Source of the DNA: Antedon mediterranea
Taxonomy: Eukaryota > Echinodermata > Crinoidea > Comatulida > Antedonidae
Length of the DNA: 64,000 nucleotides
Direction: 5' to 3'
NCBI RefSeq assembly: GCF_964355755.1
Contig: NC_092672.1
Coordinates: 9,668,501 to 9,732,500 of the forward strand
Shown here: positions 27,201 through 42,200 of the stretch, one piece after another
How positions within the stretch are numbered: position 1 is the first letter of the stretch
Layout: each line of letters starts with the position of its first letter
Position numbers and translations under genes: made by a program
Notes under the pieces: generated by a model
The model's input: the letters and a program-made list of their open reading frames with translations, nothing else
Database searches by the model: none
What the model was told of the DNA's origin: nothing

Positions 27201-30200
27201 ATGTTTGATTCGCGTCACATTTGAATCCTGTATCTTCACATGCAATTATTTTAAAAGTTGACGCTAAATACAAAATTACATACAATTTTATGGTGGACCC
27301 TATATTTTGAATTAAATTTTAAAAGTTTAGAAGCATTGAAATTGTAAAATTACGTACTGATGAACTGGAAAAGTATTGTCCTTTCTATATTGTTTTAGTC
27401 GTAATGATGGAAGGATCCACAATTGTGGTTAAGGCCTATTTTGCATGTTAGTTTGTCAATATTTTTTTACATTTCAGGGATATGGAACAACAACACTTCA
27501 GATGATCTATGTTCTCCCACTATGGAGTGTCTTGATACATCTACCACATTGGCAGAATCGGATATATTTGAAACCTCAAATTCATGTAAGAATTATTTTG
27601 TATACATTTTGAAATATATAAAATACTTTTAAATGGCTATTTTGTTTACTGCTGTGCAGAGTAACACAATTTACAAAGCAACATTTGGAATAAAAAACGA
27701 TAGCAACGACTGTGCCAATATAACTGATTTCATTTATGTAATTGAATGTTCAGCGTGATGTCGAAAATCATCACAAAAAAGGGAATATATGTAGATGTGG
27801 CAATGATTACCATGGCTGAAAGTCAATTGGTGTGTTTGTAACGATTAATCACTGAATTTGAATTATTTTTATTTCAATTAATAACTTAATAATGTAATTG
27901 ATTACTTGATATTGATATACAAAACAGGGAGATTGTCAGAAGAAGATTCCATGTTCGTGTATCCTTCCGGGATGTCTTACGAAGATTTTAATGATGAGAG
28001 TTTTCAACCATTATTTCTTGATGAACTAAAGGCTACAGCTGATTCTCAACTTCTCCAGGAAGCAGAAGATCGATGTGGTTTAAACAGACAATGCTTATTT
28101 GACGCTCTGGCTACAAAGAACGTTGACATAGGAGTAAACTCGAAACTAACTGACGAAACAAATTTAGAGAATGAAATGGTTTTAGGTAAACGATGTTCGT
28201 TTCGTTTGAATTAATAAGATGATAACAACACAGTAACTATTTTTAGACGCCTAATCCCGATATGACGACTCGGATTCTGAACTTTTCTGGCGAAACAGGC
28301 CTACACTAACGTTCTAAACACTTTGATGAGAAACATGCTTGAAATGTGCTGTCTACGGAAAATGGGAGATGATGATAGAGCACGGAGGATATACTGTATA
28401 TGATCGTCTACCTTTTCCTTTTTAAAAGAAAATATTGGGTTATTCATTAAGTTAACGACGAAGTGAACATAGAAATACAACCTTCCTTGTGGAAATTTTG
28501 GTTATACATTGTTGTACATTGAATTACTTATTTATTTAAAACTTATTTTAAAATTTCATTGTAGAAAATATACCACCTGTTATTGATCAAATTGTTGATG
28601 CAAGTTCACAGTATTTAGTTGGACAATCTCAGTTAAATATAATGGTAAACAGTACTGTTACATTGACAATAGAAGCGAGTGATGAGAACGATGACACGCT
28701 AACCTATGGACTGGAGTTCAACATTCCTGGCTCGAGTATTGATTCTCAAAGTGAGTTTCATTTTATTCTTTACTTTCCATTTACAATTTCTGTGAGTAGA
28801 AGATGCACTGCGTAGGTATAATTGCTCGTCAATAATCTTAAGATTAACGTTCCTGGCTCGAGTATTGATTCTCAAAGTGAGTTTCATTTTATTCTTTACT
28901 TTCCATTTACAATTTCTGTGAGTAGAAGATGTACTGCGTAGGTATAATTGCTCGTCAATAATCTTAAGATTAACGTTAAGACAGTTAGAAAAATCATTTT
29001 ATTCATTACTTTTCTCTAAGAACTCTGGACCCTTATTAGTAAAGAGCGCCTCATAAATATTTAGACTATTATTATGTTTCATAGAATTTAAATTCAAGGT
29101 ACCAATTTATTAATGAATTTGAAAGAAATTGTGATTATATTAAATTCGATTTCAATGCCATTCTTAATGATATATGTACAGGTACTGATATTGATATAAA
29201 CTGGGTCAAGCCATTTGAAAATACAATTAAACAATCGTATTCTACTTTTTGGAAACAAAAAGTATTAAGAAAATCATCTTTGCTTGATTACTCTTTGATA
29301 AAAGAGTCACCTGGCCTAGAACCTTACCTACTGGATAAAACAGATTTTTATGGCTCAAGTTTAAAATTTAAACTTCGTTCAAACACTTTACCACTTGGAA
29401 AATTTACAAATAAGTGGAACATTGCTAATCTAAATGACAAGTGTAAGGTTTGTTGGTCAGGTGAAGAAGATGTTAAACATTTCCTGTTTATTAGAATGGA
29501 AGAATTACAAACACTTCAACGTAAACTTATTGCAATAAATTGTGTAGATACTTGGTGACCTATCTATTAAGGTTCAATATGTCCTAGGAAGCACGTTATT
29601 CCATAAAAATAACTCTCACGACATTTATGCTGTATTTGACAGTTATTGTAAAATGTACACAAGCCGTGCTTGGAAATTAAGAAATGCAATTGTATTACAA
29701 CTTTGAACTGTTTTATTTTAAAAAAAAAGTGTTTTCTTTTCCATTGCTGTTGCAAAATTAGTAGTTGTATTAGTGTAGTTTTAGTTTGTAAATAAGTTTT
29801 GTAATAGCGTCGAGTCAAATTTTATGTCATTATCTCAAATATGTTTTATTTTCGATTCAGTTTTTATTTTCCATTGTTTTTGTATTGAATTTTGTAATTG
29901 GTATGGACGCACCATCTACGCATGTGTGCCACTGTTAAACAAGTGTTGTTCCAAATAAATATTATTATTAATAAATATTATATTATTAGTGCACGCAATG
30001 ATCAATACGTAATAAAAGCGCAGAAAATTCCGAAAGTGGCCAACCTTATAAGATTTGTATTTTTCAGGTGGCGTATTTACATGGACCCCAACAACTACGG
30101 ACGTGGCTTCTCTCACCTTCATAGTTAGCGATGGTACACATGCCACTAGTGCTGTTATGAATATTCGTATCTGCTCATGTTACAATGGCGGTGATTGTGA

Positions 30201-33200
30201 TTTCAATTATTTATTGGATGGATATGATATTACAGACACAAATTTTGTGGTAATTACAGATATTTTCTTGCATTTGCTATACTAAATATAGGCGGTACGT
30301 TTCGAACTAAGACAAATTGTAGTTTAAGAAACATTAGACCGAGGCATTACCAAAAAGAACGGTTTATGGCTAAATTGTAATCATCCGAATCCTTATATAT
30401 TTAAATATCAGGTTGTTCAGTGTGATTGTTTATTGGCTTGGACTGGTTCTGATTGTTCCGAAGATTTTGATGCATGCGCAGAGGAACCATGTTATCCCGG
30501 TGTCATCTGCAGAGACAACGTTGCTCCTGAAGCCAACGCAACGTGTGCAGATTGTCCACCTGGCTTAGTCGGAAACGGTTTTAAATGTTATGGTATGTAT
30601 TCTAAGGCATAACATGGTATTTTGTTTTTAACTTGTAGTAGAACTAACGGTACGTCATTTTAAATGAGATGATATAAATAATGATATGCAAATGAAGATC
30701 TTTTTACTCATTAGGTTGAATTCAAGAAAGATGTTATGTTACAGATACTTTATAAAAAAACTTGCAAAAAAACGTCTTCATGAGATAGTGACTTGTATTG
30801 CCTTTGATCCAGCAACAGTTCCACCTATCTTTTATTGACTAATGTATGTTACCGGAAATGGACGATGATAACTACATTTCTTGAAAATATTTGTTTTACT
30901 CAGAAAACACAGAAAAATGATACAAAATAGCAATTGTATTTTGAGTAATATATTAAAAAATACAATTTGCGAGTTAATTAATTTATATTGTATAGATTAT
31001 GATGAATGTGCTGCTGGAAGCGACCAGGATGAATCTGCTCTTTTTTGTGAACACCCTGAATTGTGTACAAATACACTTGGTAGCTATGAGTGCGCCTGTC
31101 GATCAGGCTACGAACTGCTATTCAATATGAAAGAATGTAGAGGTATGTACCTACTCACAGTAGACCTGATAGTGACATGGTTTCCCATTTTTTCTGCGAG
31201 TAACATCTCAAGATTAAATAATGTTTAGTAGTGGCATAGCTTGGTGGTTAACTTGCTTGCCTTCCAATTCCACGTACAGTGTTCAATGTTCCGATATACA
31301 CCACTTCCTAAAGTTCTGCACTATCGAACGTTATGAAACAAATGTGATGGCCCATATATTGACACGATGATGTCATATAACTACCATATCACATCAAAAC
31401 ATTTTTTTGTCAAACCATACTTTAAGTCTCATATGAGATAAACATATTGAAAGGGACATGTAAGAAAGCATGGAAACATATGAGAAAAAGTAATAAACAA
31501 ATATTATTTGAACGTAATGTAAATCATAGGGTCAAAGCTTTTGTTACCAAAAATTCTCTTTTCTTCTCTTAAAGATATTGATGAATGTGATCTTCAGACA
31601 GACAGCTGTAGTGCGCAAGCGCAATGTGAAAACACTGATGGTGGATATAATTGTACTTGTAATGATGGCTATCTTGGAGATGGAAACGCATGTGATGGTT
31701 AGATTTCAAAATTTTGCACGTTTTAATTATTTTTTAATGAAAAAACTTTAAAAAAACTAGTTAAGATGAAAAATATTTATACTAATACTACTAATGATAC
31801 TACTATTAATACTAGGCCTACTTATGTCATTGAGCTTTTATTGCGTGCGGTAAATACATGCTTTTTTCTTACATTAAGCAAACGTTAAGTTAAGTGCAAA
31901 AGTTAATATACATATGTAAAGCGCCAGTAAGTTGTTCAATTTATGCTTTACCTATCAAACATGTTGTATAGAAAACTGTTTTCTTAAAACATTGATACTA
32001 CATTCATTCATTCATTCATCAGTGGAAAATTACTTGCATATAACATATACATAGAAATTATGTTTTCTCTGAGATAGGCCCTATACAAAACAGAAAAACT
32101 AACAAAAACAATTACAAAGTGTCACTCTCGTACGGTATAATATTATGTATACATAGTTTACTAATCGGATTAACTTTAAATATAAATCAAATTTTGTATG
32201 ATTTTTTTTTCAGATATAAACGAATGTCAACAAAATGTGTACCCGTGCGACGCACATGCTGATTGTAATAACATTCAGGGCTCTTTTTTCTGTGTATGTA
32301 TTGACGGTTACATGGGCACTGGTGAAACCTGTACTGGTAAGTAACACGGTATCGACAATCATTTCTTGTAAAGAAAAGGAGAATAACAAAAATCTAAAAA
32401 CAAATTCTAAATGCATGCTAAATTCAACAATAATGTTTGACAAATACTACTTCACAAGACTGGTTCATGATTTCAAAATGCGTTCCGATAGTTGGCCACT
32501 GTAGCCTACAGAGTATACAAGTCAACAAACACTTCAAAATCAGAACAACTTTAAAACGCATCATTTTACGCATTTTTGTTAATAAAGATGAAGATGCGTA
32601 TCAATTTATCTTTTTCTCAATCCTGCACACTGTATATTGTTTGTTAATTCTTAGCATATGTATGCGGTTTTTTATCTATAAAATGCAACTTAACATGAAA
32701 TGTTAATATTAATGTTAATGTCGACAGAACACACATAAGGCATATAAAAAATACCTTTAATTTATTTAATGTATACGATTTCTTCTTAACATTGAAACTT
32801 AACTATTATATCTTAACTATTACCGACTGAAAGAACACTCCTTAGTTTATTGAATGTATTTCACTTCTTTTCTTTGTAACACTAGATGTTGACGAATGCC
32901 GACAAGGTACTTACGAGTGTGATCCAAATGCGGACTGTATCAATACTGAAGGCAGCTATCGATGCACATGTAGTCAAGGATTTGAAGGAAACAGCACTTA
33001 CTGTGAGGATATAGATGAATGTATTGCAAGACCTCTAGATTGCCATCCCATGTCAGATTGTACAAATACAATCGGCAGTTATATGTGTACGTGTCCAGAT
33101 GGCTATCGTGGAGATGGGTCAACTTGTTTTGGTAAGATGATGATTTCTATTCTATACACAATTACAAAACATTGGATTAGAATGTTGTGTTTTTGTTCTT

Positions 33201-36200
33201 TGTACGATGTTTGTGATTCACAGTCTCATCCTACATACTTTTTAATATAGATATCGATGAATGCGCAGAATCCGATGGCATCTGCTTGGAATTTGAGGAA
33301 TGTTTTAATACGGATGGGTCTTACGGGTGTAGGTGTATCACCGGTTATGATCGAGCAACCGAAGGAGCCGATTGCACAGGTTTGTGCACGTCAAGAATAT
33401 GAATATATTGTTTTGCCTATTTCTGAATAAACATATGATTTTCTTTTCCATTTCTTTCTGTAATAAAGTATTAAACAATCGAATGAGCTTCAGAAAATAT
33501 TTTGACTGCTTCTACTACATGGACTGGTAACTGGCTCCGACCTAAATATTGATCAATATTGATCAATATTGATCAAATAACGTATTACTTCATAATCATG
33601 TCTAAAGTATATATCATTAAATACTCTGGAAAATAAAACCGCTCCGTCGTTACTTAATCTCGTTAATTGGAAATAACACATGTCGACGGTATTGCATTCA
33701 ATATTTAGTAAGAATCCCAGTTTTTACTAAGACTTCCTTAAATCATCGTTAATTTTTTAAAGTTGTACTTGCTTTTTATTCTTCAGATGTTGATGAATGT
33801 GTTCCTGTTAATGGAAGAACTCCGTGCTCTTCCAACGGCATTTGTAACAACATCATTGGTTCTTACTCTTGTGACTGTGTGCAGGGTTACTTTGGTGATG
33901 GGCTTGACTGCTTAGGTACGGTAAAGTTTTTTTTTCTATATATACAACTTGTGTTTATTCCAAAAGCTTAAACTGGCAGATATATTTTGCTGTTAAATAA
34001 TCAGGTCTAGGTTGCTAGGAATGGTATTATCAGAATTTGTAATTTTTTAAATTCATGTAAACCATGCTATTAGAATACTCTATGGTGTATTCTAAACCAC
34101 CATACTTAGTTGAAGTGAAACTTTTTAGTTTGTTTATAATGTAACATGCACTGTCAGAATTTGTTATCATTATTATCATTACTTTTTAAAATGCAACCAT
34201 GTTTATTATTTATTATTATTTATTACTTTTTATTTTCACATTATCAAAGTGATGAATAAAGGTGGCTTTCCACATGAAAAGAAAAAAAAAGAAAAAAAAC
34301 ACCATATAATTTGTATTGTAGTTATTTCAAATTGTTGTCTTTGAATTATAGATATTGATGAGTGTTCGAATGAAGTTGATGAATGTGACCAAGTATGTAC
34401 AAATACCGTTGGAAACTATACATGTGGATGCAATGACGGATTTGAACTGGGATCAGACGAACGAAGTTGTATTCGTAAGTATTTTGTTCTGTTTTACATT
34501 ATCTTTCATGTTTTGGGATTAATTAGGTAATGCCTTAAGAAATTATAAATGAAATGCTATAATGAATGTTTAATAAAATATCTACTAATATTTCGTGTTA
34601 GCTCTTGAAAACTCGACATGTCCAGATGACACTAACCCCTGTGACGCATCAGCTACATGTATCATCAATAAAGACGGTAACCAACAATGTTATTGTGACA
34701 AAGGATACACCTTGGTAAACATGGGATGCGAAAGTAAGTATTACTTTATCTAGATTTTTGCAGTATCATAGGAATAGTAATACATCATCATGTATCGCCA
34801 ATCTTACATGACATAACCTCAAATAACCAGACATTACTTACAAGTGATACACAATAATATCTTTTGTTACAGATGTTCCTCTGATACTGGACTAGATATT
34901 AAAATATTGGATATGAATACTAAATATTGTCGTATACAGCACTGAGATTCGGTGGTTTAAAAAGAATGAAAACATGTTAACGTGTTGAACGGCTAGATTA
35001 ACCTTTTCCCCAACATATTTCCATACATAAAATGAACCTAGTTACTTTTAGTTTCATTATCATTATAACCTGAACTAAAGATCATCCTAACATAAATTTA
35101 TAATACTTAGATGTAAATGAATGCGACTTGAATCAGGACGATTGTGATACGACAAATGGTAATTGTATCGATACAGAAGGAAGTTATGGATGCGCATGCG
35201 CAGATGGATATGAGCTTCTACAGGATCTTAGAACATGTACTGGTAAGTTGAACCATCTCATTTCGTTCCTGAACAACTAAACGTATGGCGGCAACCACAG
35301 GGCTGAGAGAACAGCAACACATTTTTTTTAAAATTTACGTTTATAAACAGATTTTGTAGGACCTACTATCAATTCAATTCATCATTCAATTACGTCACGT
35401 TACGTCATTTTGGAAAACTTGGCATTTTAATAGTATCTATTTTTTAACTCTCTTCTTTTATGTAGACATTGATGAGTGTACAGAATCGAATACATGTGTT
35501 GCCACGGCACAGTGTTCGAATTCTGATGGCTCATTCACTTGCGAATGTTTGGCAGGTTACACTGGCTCTTCCTGTAGTAGTGAGTATAGCTTGGTTGTTT
35601 CCACTGCAAGAATAGATACAACGCGAGCATTTAAAAGCGCATATATTTAATAATAATGGTTACATCCTAACGGCACTTGAAGAGAGAAATTCTTCAAAAT
35701 AACAACTTTGTATTTTACTTATTACAGATATTGACGAGTGTACTAGCGACTCTAGCGACTGCCATGAAAATGCAAATTGTGAAGATACAGAAGGAAGTTA
35801 TAGATGTACATGCCAAGATGGTTACACTGGAAATGGACAAACATGTATAGGTAAGAAAACATGTTCATCCGCCAAAGATATTCAATCTGTTTGACGCTTG
35901 CTAAATCAGGAAGCGTTGAGGCCAATTTACAAAGACGACCGATAACGGTAGCGAAAAAGCACGTAGCTGGTCCCACGTAATATCTGTATCTATCCTGAGC
36001 AATTTTCCACTCAACTGCCCGTCCGCCCTGCGTTTTGCGTAAGTGTTAATCGGAAATAGCATTGTATTCTATTTTTTGGTTTTGTACCGCTCGTCTGTGT
36101 AAATTGGTCTTTATTCAGATTAAAGACATGATATAATTTGATTACAACCGGATTACAGTGTAGCTTGAAATAGGCTGATGGAGAAGTACCGTAGCTTATC

Positions 36201-39200
36201 GCAAGCCTAGGCAATTTACGCTCAGATTCTGCAATAACATCATACACCTAAATAACATTAATTTAATAGGATAATGGGTTGCTGAAAGGAATTAAATGTA
36301 ATGCTTTGAGAATATACGTTGTGAATACTTTAAAAAACTAGAAGTTGAAAGTAACTAATTCATATATGGAGTAGTAAAATCAGTTTTTGTTTTATTTAAT
36401 AAAGATGTCAATGAGTGTCTTTCATCGGAGGTTTGTCATACGTTTGCAACTTGTAGCAATACTGATGGTTCGTTTACTTGCACATGTATCAGTGGATATT
36501 CTGGCGACGGTATCGATTCCTGCATAGGTAAGTGCATGCCAGATGCTTAAAAAAAGAGCAGTACACACATCGGATTATGCAGCCGTCACTAAACATATTC
36601 TAACTGACTATCGCAAGTCACCTAAATAAGAGTATATCTGTATTTAATACCTTTAATACATATCATCACGGTCCGTAGGTTATCTTCCGACGAGATATAA
36701 AGTGAATATGTGCAGTGTGGTCGTACCCTTACCCCTTTATGCGCAATACACTGCTGTGTATATTTCATTTGTTTCAATGATGATGTTTTACCGTACAACA
36801 TATTATTAATACTGTGCGCACCCCATGATGGTTAGTGAAGTAATAGCGGTATACTGTACCTCCTTTATTGGCACCAATGCTAAACATGCTGTATGTACTC
36901 TATTCTGACCAGATAATAATGAATGTAACGATAGTCCATGTGACGCAAACGCCGACTGCACAAACCTACCGGGAACATACACATGTGCGTGTATGACTGG
37001 TCATCGTGGTGACGGTTTTGTCTCGTGTATAAACATTGATGAGTGCACCGAACAGCCTAATATTTGTCCAGAACAGGCGACTTGTACCGACACAGACGGT
37101 TTTTACGAGTGTGAGTGCAATGATGGATTCGTAACCGATGGTTCAGATTGTACAGGTAAGAAATTGTAACAAAAATAGAAATAGAATCATTATACCAATT
37201 ATAAATTATGCAATAGGTGGTAGGTGGATAAACGTAGGCATACTTGTGAGCATGCATAGTAGGTGGATAAACGTAGGCCTACTTGTGAGCATGCATAGTA
37301 GGTGGATAAACGTATGCCTACTTGTGAGCATGCATAGTAGGTGGATAAACGTATGCCTACTTGTGAGCATGCATAGTAGGTGGATAAACGTATGCCTACT
37401 TGTGAGCATGCATAGTAGGTGGATAAACGTATGCCTACTTGTGAGCATGCATAGTAGGTGGATAAACGTAGGCCTACTTGTGAGCATGCATAGTAGGTGG
37501 ATAAACGTAGGCCTACTTGTGAGCATGCATAGTAGGTGGATAAACGTAGGCCTACTTGTGAGCATGCATAGTAGGTGGATAAACGTAGGCCTACTTGTGA
37601 GCATGCATAGTAGGTGGATAAACGTAGGCCTACTTGTGAGCATGCATAGTAGGTGGATAAACGTAGGCCTACTTGTGAGCATGCATAGTAGGTGGATAAA
37701 CGTAGGCCTACTTGTGAGCATGCATTTTCTCTTCTGCCGTATGTTAAGACAACAAATTATAAAAACGACTAAAATACACGTTGACCAGCTTTATAATTAT
37801 TTAAATGTTTATTTTTGTAGATGTGGATGAATGTCAACTAAATACTGACAATTGTGACGTTAACTCAATGTGTAACAATACTATTGGCTCATATACATGT
37901 CGTTGTAACCGTGGTTATGTGAGCGAAGCAAACGCCCGTGCCGGCACATGCATGGGTAACCAAATTTAACTACACCTTTTACATTATATTCACTTTTAAA
38001 TTTAAAATACCGTCATATTTTTCCTAAAAATGCTAAAAAAATAAATTCTCTTCTTTAAGGTAACAGCTTATTTAATTAATGTTTTCACCATTTCGACATG
38101 GATAGTAGAAAACGTAAGAATTAAAATTATTAGCAATATTACATGCATTTTTTCTATATACAGATTATGACGAATGCTTCTACAATATTGATGACTGTTC
38201 GGCGTTTGGTATCTGTACCAATAATATTGGCTCATACAGCTGTGAATGTAAGCCTGGCTTTGATGGAGATGGTGAAATATGTACAGGTAAAAATGCCATT
38301 GGTTAAATTAGACTTCGTTGTTTGTTAGCGTTGGTTAGACCTTCCAGTGCTTTCAAACAATACTTTCCGTCCTAATGAGATCTAATCACAGTATCCGTCC
38401 GTGTATCTGCACTATCAAATCTCAATATATTTCCATCCAATTCTTTCTGATTAAATACGTACCGTCAATGACGGGTCTATGTTAAATATTAACTTAATGC
38501 AACAACGTGGCGCTGACCTACGTAACTCTGAAAGATTCGAGCTTAACGTGTAATAGAAATATAAAACATGTTTTGGTTACTGTGTGCCTAATTTAGAAAC
38601 TTATATTATAATCATTTGAATAGATACTGACGAGTGTGATCAAGTAACGAACCCTTGTAACCTGGATAACAATGAAAGGTGTGTTAACACTCAGGGTAGT
38701 TTCAACTGTGTTTGCCAAACGTCATATTTTAACAGAAGTGGTGAATGTTTACGTAAGTTAAATGAGTTAATTAATTTCAAATGTATTACTTACCGTATAT
38801 AGCTTCTAAGTTTTTATTATCTTCGAGATTTCAGTGAAATGACAGAAATAGGTAATTATAATAATAGCTAATCTCAATTAACATATCTTGACAATGTATA
38901 TGAACGGCATTCCGCTAAAATTCAGGTCACTGAACTGTTTCACTTAATACAAATAAACCCAGTATTCTTTTAAATAAAACAAACAATAACTTGTGTTTAA
39001 ATATAGATATTGATATTTAATATTATCTTAAATTACAGTGGTTGTTGCAAAGACGCTTAATGCCAAATTTCTGTACATCAAAGGACTGCTTACGACAATG
39101 TTCGCCAACACGTTGGACCTTGATCAAGTCAGTATTGAATTAGCCAATGATGTAAGTATAGATTCACAAGCTGTTCATTCTAAATCTTTTGTGGAAATAA

Positions 39201-42200
39201 ACGTCTCCAGTAGCTTTCTCAGGAATTCTACAAAAAGTAGACAGGCGACACTTCGGATAATCCATCGCTTGGTATTGGTCATATTGCTTACGTTTCATAC
39301 GTCGTCGGAATATATAGACCTCAGTCACACATGATTTTCCGGTAGCTTTCTCAGAAATTCCACAAAAAGTGGACAGGCGACACTTCGGATAATCCATCGC
39401 TTGTGATTGGTCATATTGCTTACGTTTCGTACGTCGTCGGAATATATAGGCCTCAGTCACACATGATTTCTTGCATGTTTATGTTGTTATGTTATAGTTT
39501 CGACAGCGTGGTCAAACAAGAAAGCTAAAGCAAAAGGTAGGCCTAAATAAAAACGAATTAAAATATTATTTGGTATTAATATTTTGTTTTGCAGATAGAT
39601 ACGTTATTCTCGCAGAGCAATCTGGCAGAAAATTACTTCGGAGCTGTAACTGAAAACATTAATATTGATAATTCTACTGATGGTGTGGAGGTTGAATTCA
39701 CATTAAGTTTCGATGATCAATATAATGTAACAGACGCGATGGTTCTCGGGGCCTTTTTTAATGGGCTGACTGGTAACACTATGGACATTCTCGAACCAAA
39801 CAGTCAAATAATTAGAGACAATACCGATGTCGTGGAAACAGGTAACCATCCCAAGTTATTTATTTTCTTTCGTTAATATCAAAACAAATATAATATGTAT
39901 AGGCCTACATAAATAACAATATAGATACTGGGAGGATATCAGTACTCAGGGATCGTATTTGTGGTGCGGTCAAAAAAGAAAATATAAAAAAAATAAAATA
40001 AAAGAAAAAATAAATAAAATAACATAACATCACCAGTATAAACTTAAAGTTTACCATTACCAATCATAAAAAAAATCATCCTTTCTTTCAAATATAAAAA
40101 AAAAAGAATGTAACAAACATCCAGATGTTATTACAGATTGTTATAAACAATTTAAAATAGATGAATTCTCATTTTCGTAAACTTGCTGTATCACCAACCT
40201 TAAGTTGATATGGTTTTCTTGTCATGCCTAGTCAAGACAGCAATCCTGGAAATTATGTTTTGAACTGTGTGTATTCTTAATTCATTATCATACCATAATC
40301 TTAATTCTTTATTTCAATATTGCAGTGGTCAATCCATGTGATGAAGGTACCGACGACTGCACTGAAAGATTGTTTGAGGAATGTGTTTTCGTGAGTAACG
40401 AACAATTCACCTGTCAAACCTGCAGCAGCGGGTACATGCTTTCAGATGATGAAAGTACGTGTGTAGGTAAGTGAAAGAGCCTTATAACTTTGGCATTTCT
40501 TATAATATCTGAAAAGAAAGTAAGCCTAATACTGTACTGTTTAAAGCCCTTTCTACACTATCAAACTAGTTTGACAACAAAAAAAGTTCGATGTGCCCAA
40601 ATATGGTAGTGATATGCTTAAATATGGTAATGATATGACATCATCATGTCTATGGGCACATCACTTTTATTTTTTCAATAAAGTTTGATAGTGTAGACAG
40701 GGCTTTGGAAAAGTAATGTATACTTGAAAAATCCTTTTCAAACAAGTTTCAATTGCATACTTTACAAATTCGTTCTTCCCTTTCAATATTATTCCCAATT
40801 GTATAAGGTCTACATATAGATGGAGTGGAGTTGTGGCCTGGTGGTTATGATGCTTGGCTGCCAATCCAAGGGTCCTGGGTTCAAGTCCTGTCATATGTCA
40901 GGATTTTTTCTAATGACAATTTACAACTCCACTCCCAAAGACTTGTAATAAAGACTTTGTTTATGTAGAGCATTGTGTGTATATGTTTGTCTCGTGAACG
41001 GATTGCCACCTTTAAGAAGGATAGTGATTGAATTTGCTCATGGTTATCCTTGGCAATTTGCCTAAATATATAAAATAAAAAATAAAATAAAATAAATATT
41101 ACGATTTTTAAAAAAAGAAATGTGTAGTAAAATAAAACCGTTGTAATTTTTGGTAAAAATGAATGATTGTTTTTTGTAGATATTGATGAATGCGATCAGA
41201 ACCCGTGCGAAAATAACGAGTTGTGTACAAACGTTGCTGGTGGATTTTCATGTTCATGTACTGATGGTTACTTCTCGAGTTCATCTGGTTGCGTCGTCGC
41301 AGTATCCTTCCGTGGTGAATTACGTGTAGTGGAAATAAATCAGGTTTTGGTAGCATGGGATCCAGAATTGGAAGATCCATCATCCGATCTCTTCATGGAG
41401 TATGCAGAACTCATGTGTTCAATTGTATGTATGCCTATATGTTTTAATTTATTCGTTAAACATGTGTTTATGTTATGAGATATGTTATGTTGAAGGCTTA
41501 GATTTGTAGGCCTATAACAACAACAAAAAACTCTTAACAACATAAGCATTTCTTTCTTAAATTGAGTTGTTTCTTGGTGGTTAAGATGTTCACCTGCAGT
41601 AAGCCTGCATATTTTTATCCGTCCGTTTTAAATTCCTGTCAAATTGCAGGATTATTTCTAAAGCTCTATCAACACTATCAAACTTTATATGACAAAAAAT
41701 GTGATATGCCCATATGAACATGATGATGTCATATCACTACCATATTTAAGCATATCACTACCATATTTGGGCACATCATACTTTGTTATAACTAGTTTGA
41801 TAATGTGACAGACCTAGTGTTAGGTTATTATGGCAGATTTTTATGAACACTATTTATTCCAAAATACGCCATATCAAGAAAAAGAAAAAAAAAAACATTT
41901 TTTTGTAGTTATTTGTCTATTTAATGAACCATACTTTGCAGATCACATATTTCAATATAAATAAGAAATGTATCTCTTTATTTCAGATTAGTAATGCATA
42001 TAATTCACTAAGCTCAGCGTTCTACGGTTGTACAGTTATTGGATTCAAAGAAGGCAGTATTATTGCTGTATATCAAGTACAATTCTTTACCAACTCAACC
42101 ATGAATGGTGAAGAATTGCTTGAACTTCTTCTCAACGAAACAGACAATAATAACATACTATCTGATGAAAATAACAATATTACATTAGATGTTACTCATG

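Noticed and set aside
28751-28876. Longer form of exon 21 using the duplicated donor
   Set aside because: It keeps length in frame but introduces TAG, so it is unlikely to encode protein; kept only as a finding on splicing.
37219-37725. CRISPR-like array
   Set aside because: Units are contiguous with no unique spacers and the DNA is eukaryotic.
37138-37830. 230-codon ORF on + and 171-codon ORF on - over the minisatellite
   Set aside because: Both come from a 39-bp unit that is a multiple of 3. The + frame is not the frame of exons 36 and 37, and reading exon 36 on into the intron in its own frame meets a stop within a few codons.
39164-39460. 98-codon ORF on the - strand
   Set aside because: Generated by the 132-bp tandem duplication in intron 40.
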